Of a stretch of DNA of 5,767 nt, positions 1 through 5,387 are shown piece by piece. The translations under genes were made by a program, and so were the position numbers. Position 1 is the stretch's first letter. Every line of letters begins with the position of its first letter. The notes beneath the pieces are model-generated. The model had not been told where the DNA came from. It saw only the letters and a program-made list of their open reading frames with translations, and did not search any database. The stretch is taken from assembly GCA_944351315.1 (NCBI GenBank), contig CALVPL010000069.1, positions 1-5,767 of the forward strand. The letters are read 5' to 3'. The stretch is from an uncultured Bacilli bacterium. Its GTDB lineage: Bacteria > Bacillota_I > Bacilli_A > RF39 > UBA660.

Positions 1-30
1 TATTGAAATAATTGTATTATCAATTTTTTC

Positions 31-57
31 AAAATTTCACTTTTGTGAAATCTTTTT
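31..57. terminator. Probable bidirectional terminator hairpin after ylxM
   Basis: ATTTCAC (34-40) and GTGAAAT (45-51) form a perfect 7-bp inverted repeat around a TTTT loop. On the minus strand the stem extends to about 10 bp with one G-U pair, but its U-run lies within the stem. On the plus strand the stem is followed by a run of five T (53-57). It could end the prepilin-ftsY-ylxM transcript and a convergent gene from the left at the same time. The stem is AT-rich and the U-tract short on the minus side, so confidence is moderate. Confidence 0.45.
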
Positions 58-115
58 GGCGTGGGTTTCTTTCCAATTTATATCTTTCTATCAAAAATCT
101 CTTGACTTTTAATAG

Positions 116-133
116 TTAGACTTTCTAGTCTAA
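116..133 (-). other. Small hairpin enclosing the ylxM stop codon
   Basis: TTAGAC and GTCTAA (116-121 and 128-133) are perfect 6-bp complements separated by six bases. Read on the minus strand, the loop is TAGAAA, so the TAG stop codon of ylxM sits in the loop. No T-run follows, so it is not a terminator by itself. It may stabilise the transcript end or simply be chance in AT-rich DNA. Confidence 0.25.
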
Positions 134-421
134 ATTTTCGAGAATCTTTTTCTTTAAAACAGTATCTATATTATCATTTAAAGCCATTTTTAGCAATTCA
201 TTTTTGGCAAGAATATGTAATTTTTTTTCATATTCTTCTAATTTTTTTTCGACGATTTTTACAGTATTTCCTACAGCACTTCGCGTGATTTGTAAATTTT
301 CAGCAATTTCACTTAAGGAAAGATTTTCCTCATAGTATAAAGAAAAAATATTTTGTTCTTTTTCGGTTAATAATTCTCTATAAATGGAAAACAAGTTATT
401 GTAATACAGAACTTTATTCAT
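125..421 (-). CDS. ylxM: YlxM-like helix-turn-helix protein linked to SRP genes
   Basis: This 98-residue protein matches the YlxM/p13 family of small putative DNA-binding proteins encoded with signal recognition particle genes in Firmicutes. The family is proposed to assist or modulate SRP function. What is seen: an LTEKEQ stretch near residues 18-23, then a sigma-70 region 4-like helix-turn-helix at about 33-55 (SLSEIAENL turn ITRSAV), then a Lys/Glu-rich helical C-terminus. The length is close to the usual 100-115 residues. The ATG lies inside the end of ftsY, giving an 8-bp overlap. An AAGGA at 433-437 is about 11 bases upstream, which is long spacing and suggests translational coupling to ftsY. 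The stop is TAG. The ftsY-ylxM order supports the name as much as the sequence does. The oddity is that ffh does not follow at once. Confidence 0.85.
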   Translation of the reverse strand: MNKVLYYNNLFSIYRELLTEKEQNIFSLYYEENLSLSEIAENLQITRSAVGNTVKIVEKKLEEYEKKLHILAKNELLKMALNDNIDTVLKKKILENLD

Positions 422-1406
422 TACCCATCATATCCTTAAATAAGCCATAGATGTATGATTCAATATCAAAGACTTGTAAATCGGTCATTTTTTCCCCTAG
501 ACCAATAAATTTTACTGGAATACCAACACTTTCTTTAATAGCCAAGACGATGCCTCCTTTAGCAGTTCCATCTAGCTTGGTTAAGACAATTCCTGTGATA
601 TTGGTGATTTCTTTAAAGCTTTCTGCTTGAACGATTCCATTTTGCCCTGTTGTTGCATCGATTACTAGTAAGGTTTCATGTGGAGCATTGGGAATGATTC
701 TTTCGATTACTTTATTCATTTTTTCGAGTTCTTTCATTAAATTTACTTTATTTTGTAAACGGCCAGCTGTATCAATAAATACAATATCTACTTGTTCTTT
801 TTTTGCCTCTTCTAAACCATCAAAAATGACACTTGAAGGATCGGTATTTTCTTTTCCATAGAAATAGGAATCTGTTTTTTCGGCCCATTCTTTTAATTGA
901 GGTACTGCTCCTGCTCGGAAAGTATCGGCAGCAATCATCATTACTTTTTTTCCTTCTTTATGATATTTATAGGCAAGTTTAGCAATTGTCGTCGTTTTGC
1001 CAACTCCATTTACTCCTACCATTAAAATTACAGTTGGACCACTTTCTGCCATATTGATTTTATCGGATAAAGATTCGTTATTGACATAGATGATAAAAAG
1101 TTCATCGACAATTACTTCTTGTAAATATTTGGTGTCTGTGATGTTTTCTTTTTTTACTCGATCACGAATACGATCCATGAATTTGAAAACTGTATTTACC
1201 CCGATGTCGGCCATGATTAAAATATTTTCTAGTTCTTCAAAATATTCTTCACTTACTTTTGTATATTTTATTCCTAATACACTTAGTTTTGAGACAAACT
1301 CATCTCGTGTTTTTTCTAATCCTTTTTCATAAGTTTCTAATGTTTCTTTTTTTTCTTCAGTTTCTTTTTTCTTGACTAAATTTTTTAATTTATCAAACAA
1401 ACCCAT
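414..1406 (-). CDS. ftsY: FtsY, signal recognition particle receptor GTPase
   Basis: FtsY docks SRP-ribosome complexes at the membrane and, with Ffh, hydrolyses GTP to hand the nascent chain to the Sec translocon. The 330-residue protein has all the NG-domain signatures. These are the P-loop GVNGVGKTT (131-139), DTFRAGA (161-167), DTAGR (212-216), ATTGQN (251-256), TKLDGTAKGG (276-285) and the closing GLGEKMTDL (302-310). The N domain covers about 25-115. The acidic A domain is very short: only a basic, amphipathic start (MGLFDKLKNLVKKK) and a brief Lys/Glu stretch, as in Gram-positive FtsY proteins that bind the membrane by this helix. The ATG at 1406 has a strong AAGGAGGG site at 1411-1418. 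It lies 17 bp after the prepilin gene and overlaps ylxM, so it is the middle gene of an operon. Stop is TAA. Nothing looks truncated. Confidence 0.97.
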   Translation of the reverse strand: MGLFDKLKNLVKKKETEEKKETLETYEKGLEKTRDEFVSKLSVLGIKYTKVSEEYFEELENILIMADIGVNTVFKFMDRIRDRVKKENITDTKYLQEVIVDELFIIYVNNESLSDKINMAESGPTVILMVGVNGVGKTTTIAKLAYKYHKEGKKVMMIAADTFRAGAVPQLKEWAEKTDSYFYGKENTDPSSVIFDGLEEAKKEQVDIVFIDTAGRLQNKVNLMKELEKMNKVIERIIPNAPHETLLVIDATTGQNGIVQAESFKEITNITGIVLTKLDGTAKGGIVLAIKESVGIPVKFIGLGEKMTDLQVFDIESYIYGLFKDMMGNE

Positions 1407-1423
1407 AATTTCCCTCCTTATTT

Positions 1424-1825
1424 TTAATAACTACAGATATCTTCTGGGACATAGCTTTTTAATTCACTATATTCACCGGATGCAGATTTGTACACAATGA
1501 CTTGTTTTGTTTCATCACATAAATCGCTTTTGTTATCAAAGAATCCTGAATCGATTAAATCTTTTACAGAAACATACATAAAACAATCTGAATCTGTTGG
1601 ATTTTTGGGATCAAAATTGCTTGGACAAGTTTCTAAATATACTTTTGTTGAAATAACATAGGTTATCGCGGTATCTTGTAATCCGGTTATTTGTTCTTCT
1701 AATAAATCTTGTCTTGATTGATTTAGAATACTAAAAACGGCTGTTCCTGCTAATGTCATAAGGACTCCTAGTATGGCGATCACAGTAATTAATTCTACTA
1801 AAGTAAAACCTTTTTTTGTAAACAT
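1424..1825 (-). CDS. Type IV prepilin-like protein (class III signal peptide)
   Basis: The N-terminus is a textbook prepilin leader: a short basic MFTKKG, then FTLVELITVIAILGVL. Prepilin peptidase should cut after Gly6, leaving N-methylated Phe with the conserved Glu at mature position +5 (residue 11). The hydrophobic helix ends near residue 35. The rest is a soluble domain with four Cys (67, 81, 103, 131), enough for two disulfides. At 133 residues it is the size of competence or minor pseudopilins, but I see no feature that assigns it to ComGC, ComGD or a pilus subunit. No pilus ATPase, membrane platform or peptidase gene is in the window. I chose the ATG at 1825. The upstream GTG (1834) is part of the AGGTG ribosome binding site and lies only about six bases from the expected transcript start. 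It heads the operon with ftsY 17 bp downstream. Stop is TAA. Confidence 0.85.
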   Translation of the reverse strand: MFTKKGFTLVELITVIAILGVLMTLAGTAVFSILNQSRQDLLEEQITGLQDTAITYVISTKVYLETCPSNFDPKNPTDSDCFMYVSVKDLIDSGFFDNKSDLCDETKQVIVYKSASGEYSELKSYVPEDICSY

Positions 1826-1831
1826 TTCATT

Positions 1832-1836
1832 CACCT
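1832..1836 (-). promoter_or_regulatory. Ribosome binding site that fixes the prepilin start
   Basis: AGGTG on the minus strand is followed by six bases (AATGAA) and then the ATG at 1825-1823. The in-frame GTG at 1834-1832 is part of this site, so it cannot use it. An out-of-frame ATG (1830-1828) lies between them and is too close to the site. Confidence 0.7.
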
Positions 1837-1846
1837 GCTTATATCA

Positions 1847-1875
1847 AGTATATCATTAAAACTAGACAATTACAA
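1847..1875 (-). promoter_or_regulatory. Promoter of the prepilin-ftsY-ylxM operon
   Basis: On the minus strand, TTGTAA (1870-1875) is followed by 17 bp and TATACT (1847-1852), matching the housekeeping consensus at 4 of 6 and 5 of 6 bases. Transcription would begin near 1840, giving a leader of about 15 bases before the ATG at 1825. The -35 end overlaps the rnjA promoter. Confidence 0.65.
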
Positions 1876-1891
1876 TTTTTTGCGATATAAT
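1863..1891 (+). promoter_or_regulatory. Promoter of rnjA
   Basis: TAGACA (1863-1868), a 17-bp spacer and a perfect TATAAT (1886-1891) match the vegetative sigma factor consensus at 5 of 6 and 6 of 6 bases. Transcription should begin near 1898. The untranslated leader of about 43 bases has a long T-rich run (1909-1927) before the ribosome binding site. Bases 1863-1875 are shared with the divergent prepilin promoter. Confidence 0.75.
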
Positions 1892-1941
1892 TTTAAAAGC
1901 GAAACAACTTTATTTTTTTATTTTTTTGAAAGGAAGGACTT

Positions 1942-3618
1942 ATGCAAAATAATAAAGACATCACGTCTATCGTAGCTTTAGGTGGACTTGGTGAAGTTGG
2001 AAAAAATATGTATGTAATTCATCATGAAAAAGAATTACTAATTATAGATGCTGGAGTTATGTTTCCAGAAGATGATTTAATGGGTATTGACTATGTTATA
2101 CAAGATGTAAGTTATTTAAAAGAACATGAACAGGAAATAAAAGCTTTAATTATTACACACGGACATGAAGATCATATTGGAGGAATTACTTTCCTTCTGC
2201 AAAATGTAAAAATTCCAGTTATTTATGCTCCTGGAATTGCAGTGAGTTTAATTAAAAACAAACTAGAAGATGCTCATTTAAATTATCAAGCTTTAGAAGC
2301 TTATAATAAAGATACGGTTTTAAAATTCAAACATTTTACGGTGGAGTTTATTAATACAACCCATTCTATCCCGGACAGTTTCGCTGTTGTTATTCATACT
2401 CCACAAGGAACGATTTTTGAAACTGGAGATTTTAAATTTGATTTGACTCCAATTGGACCTATGGCAGATTTACATAAGATTGCTAAGATTGGTTCACAAG
2501 GTGTTAAGTTGCTTTTATCCGATAGTACGAATGCTTTATCTGAAGGATTTTCCAAATCGGAAAGTTGTGTAGATGAAACTTTAAATGATATTATTTCTAG
2601 ACATTATGGCCGTGTCATTATTGCCACTTTTGCTTCAAATATTTACCGAATTAAACATATCGTTGAAACTTGTCGAAAGAATAATCGTCAAATTGTTACA
2701 TTCGGAAGAAGTATGGAAACAAGTATTGATATTGCATTAAATAATGGTTTAATTAAAGATAAAAGTATTTTTATCGATGCCAATAAAGCTAAATCTTTAA
2801 AAAGAAATGAAGTTTGTATTTTATGTACAGGTAGCCAAGGAGAACCACTCGCAGCTTTATCCAGAATTGCCAATGGAGTTCATAAACAAATTTCTTTATT
2901 AAATGATGATTTAGTAGTATTCTCTTCCAAACCTATTCCCGGAAATGCAGCCAGTATTAATCGCGTGATTAATAAGCTTTATTTAAAAGGTGTAAAAGTT
3001 TTCACTTATGAAGAATTTAGTGATATTCATACCTCTGGACATGCTAAACAAGAAGAATTAAAATTAATGCTTCGTTTGGTTAAACCAGCCTATTTTATGC
3101 CAATGCATGGTGAATATAGAATGCTTATGGCTCATAAATCTTTAGCTGAAGATTGTGGTATTCCTAGTGATCATGTTTTCATCTGTAAAAATGGTGATGT
3201 GATTGAACTTACTAATGAAGGTGTTAGAAGAGGTGCTCCGGTTACCTCTGGAGATGTATATGTCGATGGTTCTCGAATTGGAGATGTCGGATCTTCTATT
3301 ATTAAAGAACGAAAACTTATGAGTCGAGATGGAATTTTACTAGCTATTGTAAATGTAAATCCATTAACTAGACAACTACTTATTAAACCAAATGTTACAA
3401 CTAGAGGATTTGTTATGGTCAATGAAAATGCTGATTTGATTGAAAAAATCGAAAAGAAAGTAACTTCTATTGTTCGGGAATCTTTATCGCATAACAATTA
3501 TAGTTATTTAGATTTGAAAAACCAAATTATTTTAGATTTATCTCCATATATCAGTGCTTTAACGGGTCGACATCCAATGGTTTTACCGGTTATTATGGAA
3601 GTAAGACAGAGCGAATAA
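1942..3618 (+). CDS. rnjA: Ribonuclease J1 (metallo-beta-lactamase/beta-CASP nuclease)
   Basis: RNase J is a cytoplasmic 5'-to-3' exonuclease and endonuclease that matures rRNA and turns over mRNA in Bacilli and relatives. The 558-residue length fits the family (B. subtilis J1 is about 555). All expected zinc ligands are present: HGHEDH (73-78, giving H73, H75, D77, H78), H141 in TTHSIPDS, D163 in TGDFKFD and H389 in MHGEYR. The beta-CASP part carries TGSQGEP (296-302), SSKPIPGN (328-335) and DIHTSGHA (361-368). Residues from about 440 on form the C-terminal domain used in dimerisation. An intact HGHEDH motif points to J1, not J2, which has a degenerate version. AGGAAGG (1931-1937) sits 4 bases before the ATG. 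Stop is TAA. In Bacillus, rnjA follows rpoY; here it is a single gene with its own promoter and terminator, divergent from the prepilin operon. Confidence 0.97.
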   Translation: MQNNKDITSIVALGGLGEVGKNMYVIHHEKELLIIDAGVMFPEDDLMGIDYVIQDVSYLKEHEQEIKALIITHGHEDHIGGITFLLQNVKIPVIYAPGIAVSLIKNKLEDAHLNYQALEAYNKDTVLKFKHFTVEFINTTHSIPDSFAVVIHTPQGTIFETGDFKFDLTPIGPMADLHKIAKIGSQGVKLLLSDSTNALSEGFSKSESCVDETLNDIISRHYGRVIIATFASNIYRIKHIVETCRKNNRQIVTFGRSMETSIDIALNNGLIKDKSIFIDANKAKSLKRNEVCILCTGSQGEPLAALSRIANGVHKQISLLNDDLVVFSSKPIPGNAASINRVINKLYLKGVKVFTYEEFSDIHTSGHAKQEELKLMLRLVKPAYFMPMHGEYRMLMAHKSLAEDCGIPSDHVFICKNGDVIELTNEGVRRGAPVTSGDVYVDGSRIGDVGSSIIKERKLMSRDGILLAIVNVNPLTRQLLIKPNVTTRGFVMVNENADLIEKIEKKVTSIVRESLSHNNYSYLDLKNQIILDLSPYISALTGRHPMVLPVIMEVRQSE

Positions 3619-3635
3619 AAAGCTCTGTTTTTTTT
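3603..3635 (+). terminator. Intrinsic terminator of rnjA
   Basis: ACAGAGC (3606-3612) pairs perfectly with GCTCTGT (3622-3628) around a 9-base loop, followed by a run of eight T (3628-3635). A few weaker pairs extend the base of the stem. The left arm encodes the last residues of RNase J and the TAA stop lies in the loop. Confidence 0.9.
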
Positions 3636-3639
3636 GGTC

Positions 3640-3666
3640 AAAAAAAGATAACTCTTATGAGTTACC
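3640..3666 (-). terminator. Intrinsic terminator of the glycosyltransferase gene
   Basis: Read on the minus strand, GGTAACTC pairs with GAGTTATC (one G-U pair) around a 4-base loop, followed by seven T (3640-3646). The first stem base is the last base of the TAG stop codon. It lies back to back with the rnjA terminator, with only four bases between their T-runs, and serves the opposite strand. Confidence 0.85.
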
Positions 3667-4907
3667 TAATTGACTAATTGATCTAGATCGACATCATTTC
3701 GATCGTGTTTTATTTGCTCCCAATTATTGGTTTTCTTAAATAAACAAATAATATTAATAGGAATCCATGTAGCTAAGAATAAAGCAAAGAAGATAATTCC
3801 TGAAAAAATATTTTTAGTACTTTTCTTATTATATTTGACAACGAAAATATTCATAGCAACATTTAATAAGTAGAATATAATGAAGAAAAGTATTCCAGAG
3901 GCATAGAGATATGAGAAGAAATCAAATAACTCAACCCCTAGTAAATTAAAGGCAATTAAGATGATGGATAGGAAAAATCCTAAAACTACCATCAATGGAG
4001 CTGTATACATCATTACCATATCAAAACAAGCTATATTTCCTGTTTTAAAGAAGTTTTTTAGAAGTTTAGCTCCATATACTTTTAAACAATTTAAACAACC
4101 ACTTGTCCATCTTTTTCTCTGTTTCCAACTTGCCCAGAAGCTTTGCGGATGCTCATCATAAGTTATGGCTTCTTCAACGAAAGCTACTTGAATTCCTCTT
4201 AAGGCACATTGTCCTGTAAATTCTGAGTCTTCAGTGATCGTTACTGTATGAAAGCCGTATTTTTGAAGGATATTTTTACGGACCATAAAACCTGTTCCAT
4301 TAATCGCGGCAGATCCTGAATAGTTCATTCTTGCACGATTAAAGAAGAAGTTTTGAATAAAGTAAAATAATGTATAAGATCCTGTTAACCAGTTGTCGCC
4401 CATATTTTTTGCATCTCTAAAGCATTGAGCAACTTCGACTCCTTCACATAAGGCATCATTCATTCTAGCTAGAAAATCTGGATGAACTAAGTTGTCAGCA
4501 TCAAATACGACAAAAGCATCAAGATCTTCTCTTTTTACTAATTTTTTAAAAGTATCTTCCAGAGCATCTCCTTTTTGTTTTACTGGAACATCACAGTGAA
4601 TAATGGTTGCTCCAGCTTCTCTGGCAACTTTTTCTGTATTATCTGTACAATTATTCGGAACCACAAAAATTTCATATAATTTTTCTGGATAACGTTGTTT
4701 TTGCAAGCTTTTAATCAATGAAGCGATTACTTTTTCTTCATTACGTCCGGCAATAACGATCCCAAACTTATATTTTGGTTTATGTCTACCGAACATACTT
4801 TTATGATAATTTTTAAAACCAAATAAACCGGTTATAGCAAAATACATACAATATATAAAGGAAAATGCAAATAAAATATAATAAATTGTTACTACAAAAT
4901 TTTCCAT
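3666..4907 (-). CDS. Membrane-bound processive family 2 glycosyltransferase
   Basis: This 413-residue protein is a GT2 enzyme of the cellulose/hyaluronan/poly-GlcNAc synthase type. It transfers sugars from a nucleotide sugar on the cytoplasmic face and probably feeds the chain through its own membrane helices. In order: one N-terminal membrane helix (about 5-30), a GT-A domain starting at FGIVIAGRNEE (48-58), the DxD metal motif DAD (136-138), GTGFMVR (204-210), TED with the likely catalytic base D227, and QRKRW (263-267), the QxxRW acceptor motif. Three C-terminal helices follow (about 296-322, 331-357, 368-390). The position where many relatives have an Asp that contacts the uracil (ADNCTD) reads PNNCTD (84-89). 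The product cannot be told from sequence. The ATG at 4907 is the only sensible start because the membrane helix follows at once; its ribosome site is weak (AAGGGA about 11 bases upstream). Transcribed alone, convergent with rnjA. Stop is TAG. Confidence 0.9.
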   Translation of the reverse strand: MENFVVTIYYILFAFSFIYCMYFAITGLFGFKNYHKSMFGRHKPKYKFGIVIAGRNEEKVIASLIKSLQKQRYPEKLYEIFVVPNNCTDNTEKVAREAGATIIHCDVPVKQKGDALEDTFKKLVKREDLDAFVVFDADNLVHPDFLARMNDALCEGVEVAQCFRDAKNMGDNWLTGSYTLFYFIQNFFFNRARMNYSGSAAINGTGFMVRKNILQKYGFHTVTITEDSEFTGQCALRGIQVAFVEEAITYDEHPQSFWASWKQRKRWTSGCLNCLKVYGAKLLKNFFKTGNIACFDMVMMYTAPLMVVLGFFLSIILIAFNLLGVELFDFFSYLYASGILFFIIFYLLNVAMNIFVVKYNKKSTKNIFSGIIFFALFLATWIPINIICLFKKTNNWEQIKHDRNDVDLDQLVN

Positions 4908-4913
4908 TTCTTT

Positions 4914-5097
4914 TCAATCCCTTCTACTATTCGAGTGTAAAGACACCCCTAATTTCTTTAACTCTTCTGCTTCATAATTTCTTGTATCAAATAATTACTC
5001 TGCTATCTAATAACGTTTTCTAACCTTTTGGTAACAAAAGTTTATTCGTCTCATCATCAAGATCTAATAAGCTTTTTTCATTGTATTTAAATTTCAT
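4914..5097 (-). pseudogene. Possible wreck of a small gene upstream of the glycosyltransferase
   Basis: Starting at the ATG at 5097, 25 codons (beginning MKFKYNEKSLLDLDDE) run to a TAG at 5020-5022. The same frame continues with KTLLDSRVII to a TGA. A one-base shift then gives LFDTRNYEAEELKKLGVSLH and six more residues, ending in TGA at 4914-4916, six bases before the glycosyltransferase ATG. The last piece has no usable start of its own, yet its codon choice (TTA, GAA, AGA) and helical Glu/Lys/Leu pattern resemble the real genes. The simplest reading is a gene of about 60 codons broken by one nonsense change and one frameshift. No ribosome site precedes the first ATG and I recognise no family. 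Chance open stretches in AT-rich DNA are a serious alternative. Confidence 0.3.
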
Positions 5098-5184
5098 CTA
5101 TTTTTATTGTTAGTTTACGAATACTTGGCATTTTTTTCCAGTAGTTTTTATTATTTTTTGAAAGTTTTTGCCGCATTTGAAAAG

Positions 5185-5229
5185 CTATCTGTAGATAAAC
5201 AGGTATTTTTCCTTGGCTACTTTTTCCAT
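5185..5229 (-). CDS. Candidate 14-codon leader peptide
   Basis: GGGGG (5235-5239) lies five bases before an ATG, the best ribosome site in this stretch, and opens an ORF encoding MEKVAKEKYLFIYR that stops at TAG (5185-5187). The stop overlaps the palindrome at 5186-5197. A promoter candidate lies about 80 bases upstream. If translated it could be a leader peptide in the path to the glycosyltransferase gene, but nothing shows regulation, and a longer ORF (5087-5251) overlaps it in another frame. Confidence 0.2.
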   Translation of the reverse strand: MEKVAKEKYLFIYR

Positions 5230-5318
5230 AAATTCCCCCATTTTTACTCATCAAGTATATCTAATAATAGTATGTGCTTTTATTTAAAAAATAGTACTAC
5301 ATCAAGTAATACAAGTAA

Positions 5319-5347
5319 ATTATAGTATATTTTGGCGAAAAAAGCAA
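5319..5347 (-). promoter_or_regulatory. Candidate promoter upstream of the glycosyltransferase leader
   Basis: On the minus strand TTGCTT (5342-5347) is followed by 17 bp and a perfect TATAAT (5319-5324). The -35 match is only 3 of 6. Transcription would start near 5312, leaving a leader of about 400 bases before the glycosyltransferase. I saw no better promoter nearer that gene. Confidence 0.45.
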
Positions 5348-5367
5348 TTACAATTTCGTCATAATGC
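5338..5367 (-). terminator. Possible terminator of the membrane-protein gene
   Basis: On the minus strand GCATTA (5362-5367) can pair with TAATTGC (5344-5350) with one bulged base, followed by six T (5338-5343). A second small hairpin, TGCC/GGCA (5365-5377), lies just before it. The loop is long and the stem imperfect, so this is a weak call. The T-run overlaps the -35 box of the promoter candidate next to it. Confidence 0.35.
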
Positions 5368-5387
5368 CTTTTTGGCAGAAACTACCA

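Larger units (their letters stand above)
4908..5387. other. 480-bp stretch without an intact gene
   Basis: No ORF here has length, ribosome site and codon use that together support a normal gene. Seen on the minus strand, from right to left: a terminator candidate, a promoter candidate with TATAAT (5319-5324), a 14-codon ORF with a good ribosome site (5185-5229), a 54-codon ORF without one (5087-5251), and fragments of protein-like sequence in two frames running up to the glycosyltransferase. A 12-bp palindrome TATCTGTAGATA lies at 5186-5197, and CTTTTG/CAAAAG form a 6-bp hairpin at 5025-5040. On the plus strand there is a Phe/Ser-rich open frame without a ribosome site that I do not believe. 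The stretch may be a long leader, a decayed gene, or both. Confidence 0.5.

Noticed and set aside
2..112. A plus-strand frame open from the left edge for 36 codons
   Set aside because: It is short, rich in Phe, Ile and Ser, and spans the terminator-like hairpin. It is more likely non-coding than the tail of a gene.
102..130. TTGACT as a plus-strand -35 box
   Set aside because: No acceptable -10 box lies 16-18 bp downstream and no plus-strand gene follows.
1832..1834. GTG as the start of the prepilin
   Set aside because: The GTG is part of the AGGTG ribosome binding site for the ATG at 1825, and the predicted transcript start is only about six bases upstream of it.
1867..1878. CAATTACAATTT shared with 5345-5356
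   Set aside because: A 12-base AT-rich match is expected several times by chance in a window of this size and composition.
1090..3497. Antisense open frames inside ftsY and rnjA
   Set aside because: They lie wholly opposite strongly conserved genes, lack ribosome sites and have the composition of complementary coding sequence.
5107..5325. A 72-codon plus-strand open frame starting with TTG
   Set aside because: It has no ribosome site, begins with a rare start codon, is very rich in Phe and Ser as expected from the complement of A-rich DNA, and lies opposite the leader elements on the other strand.
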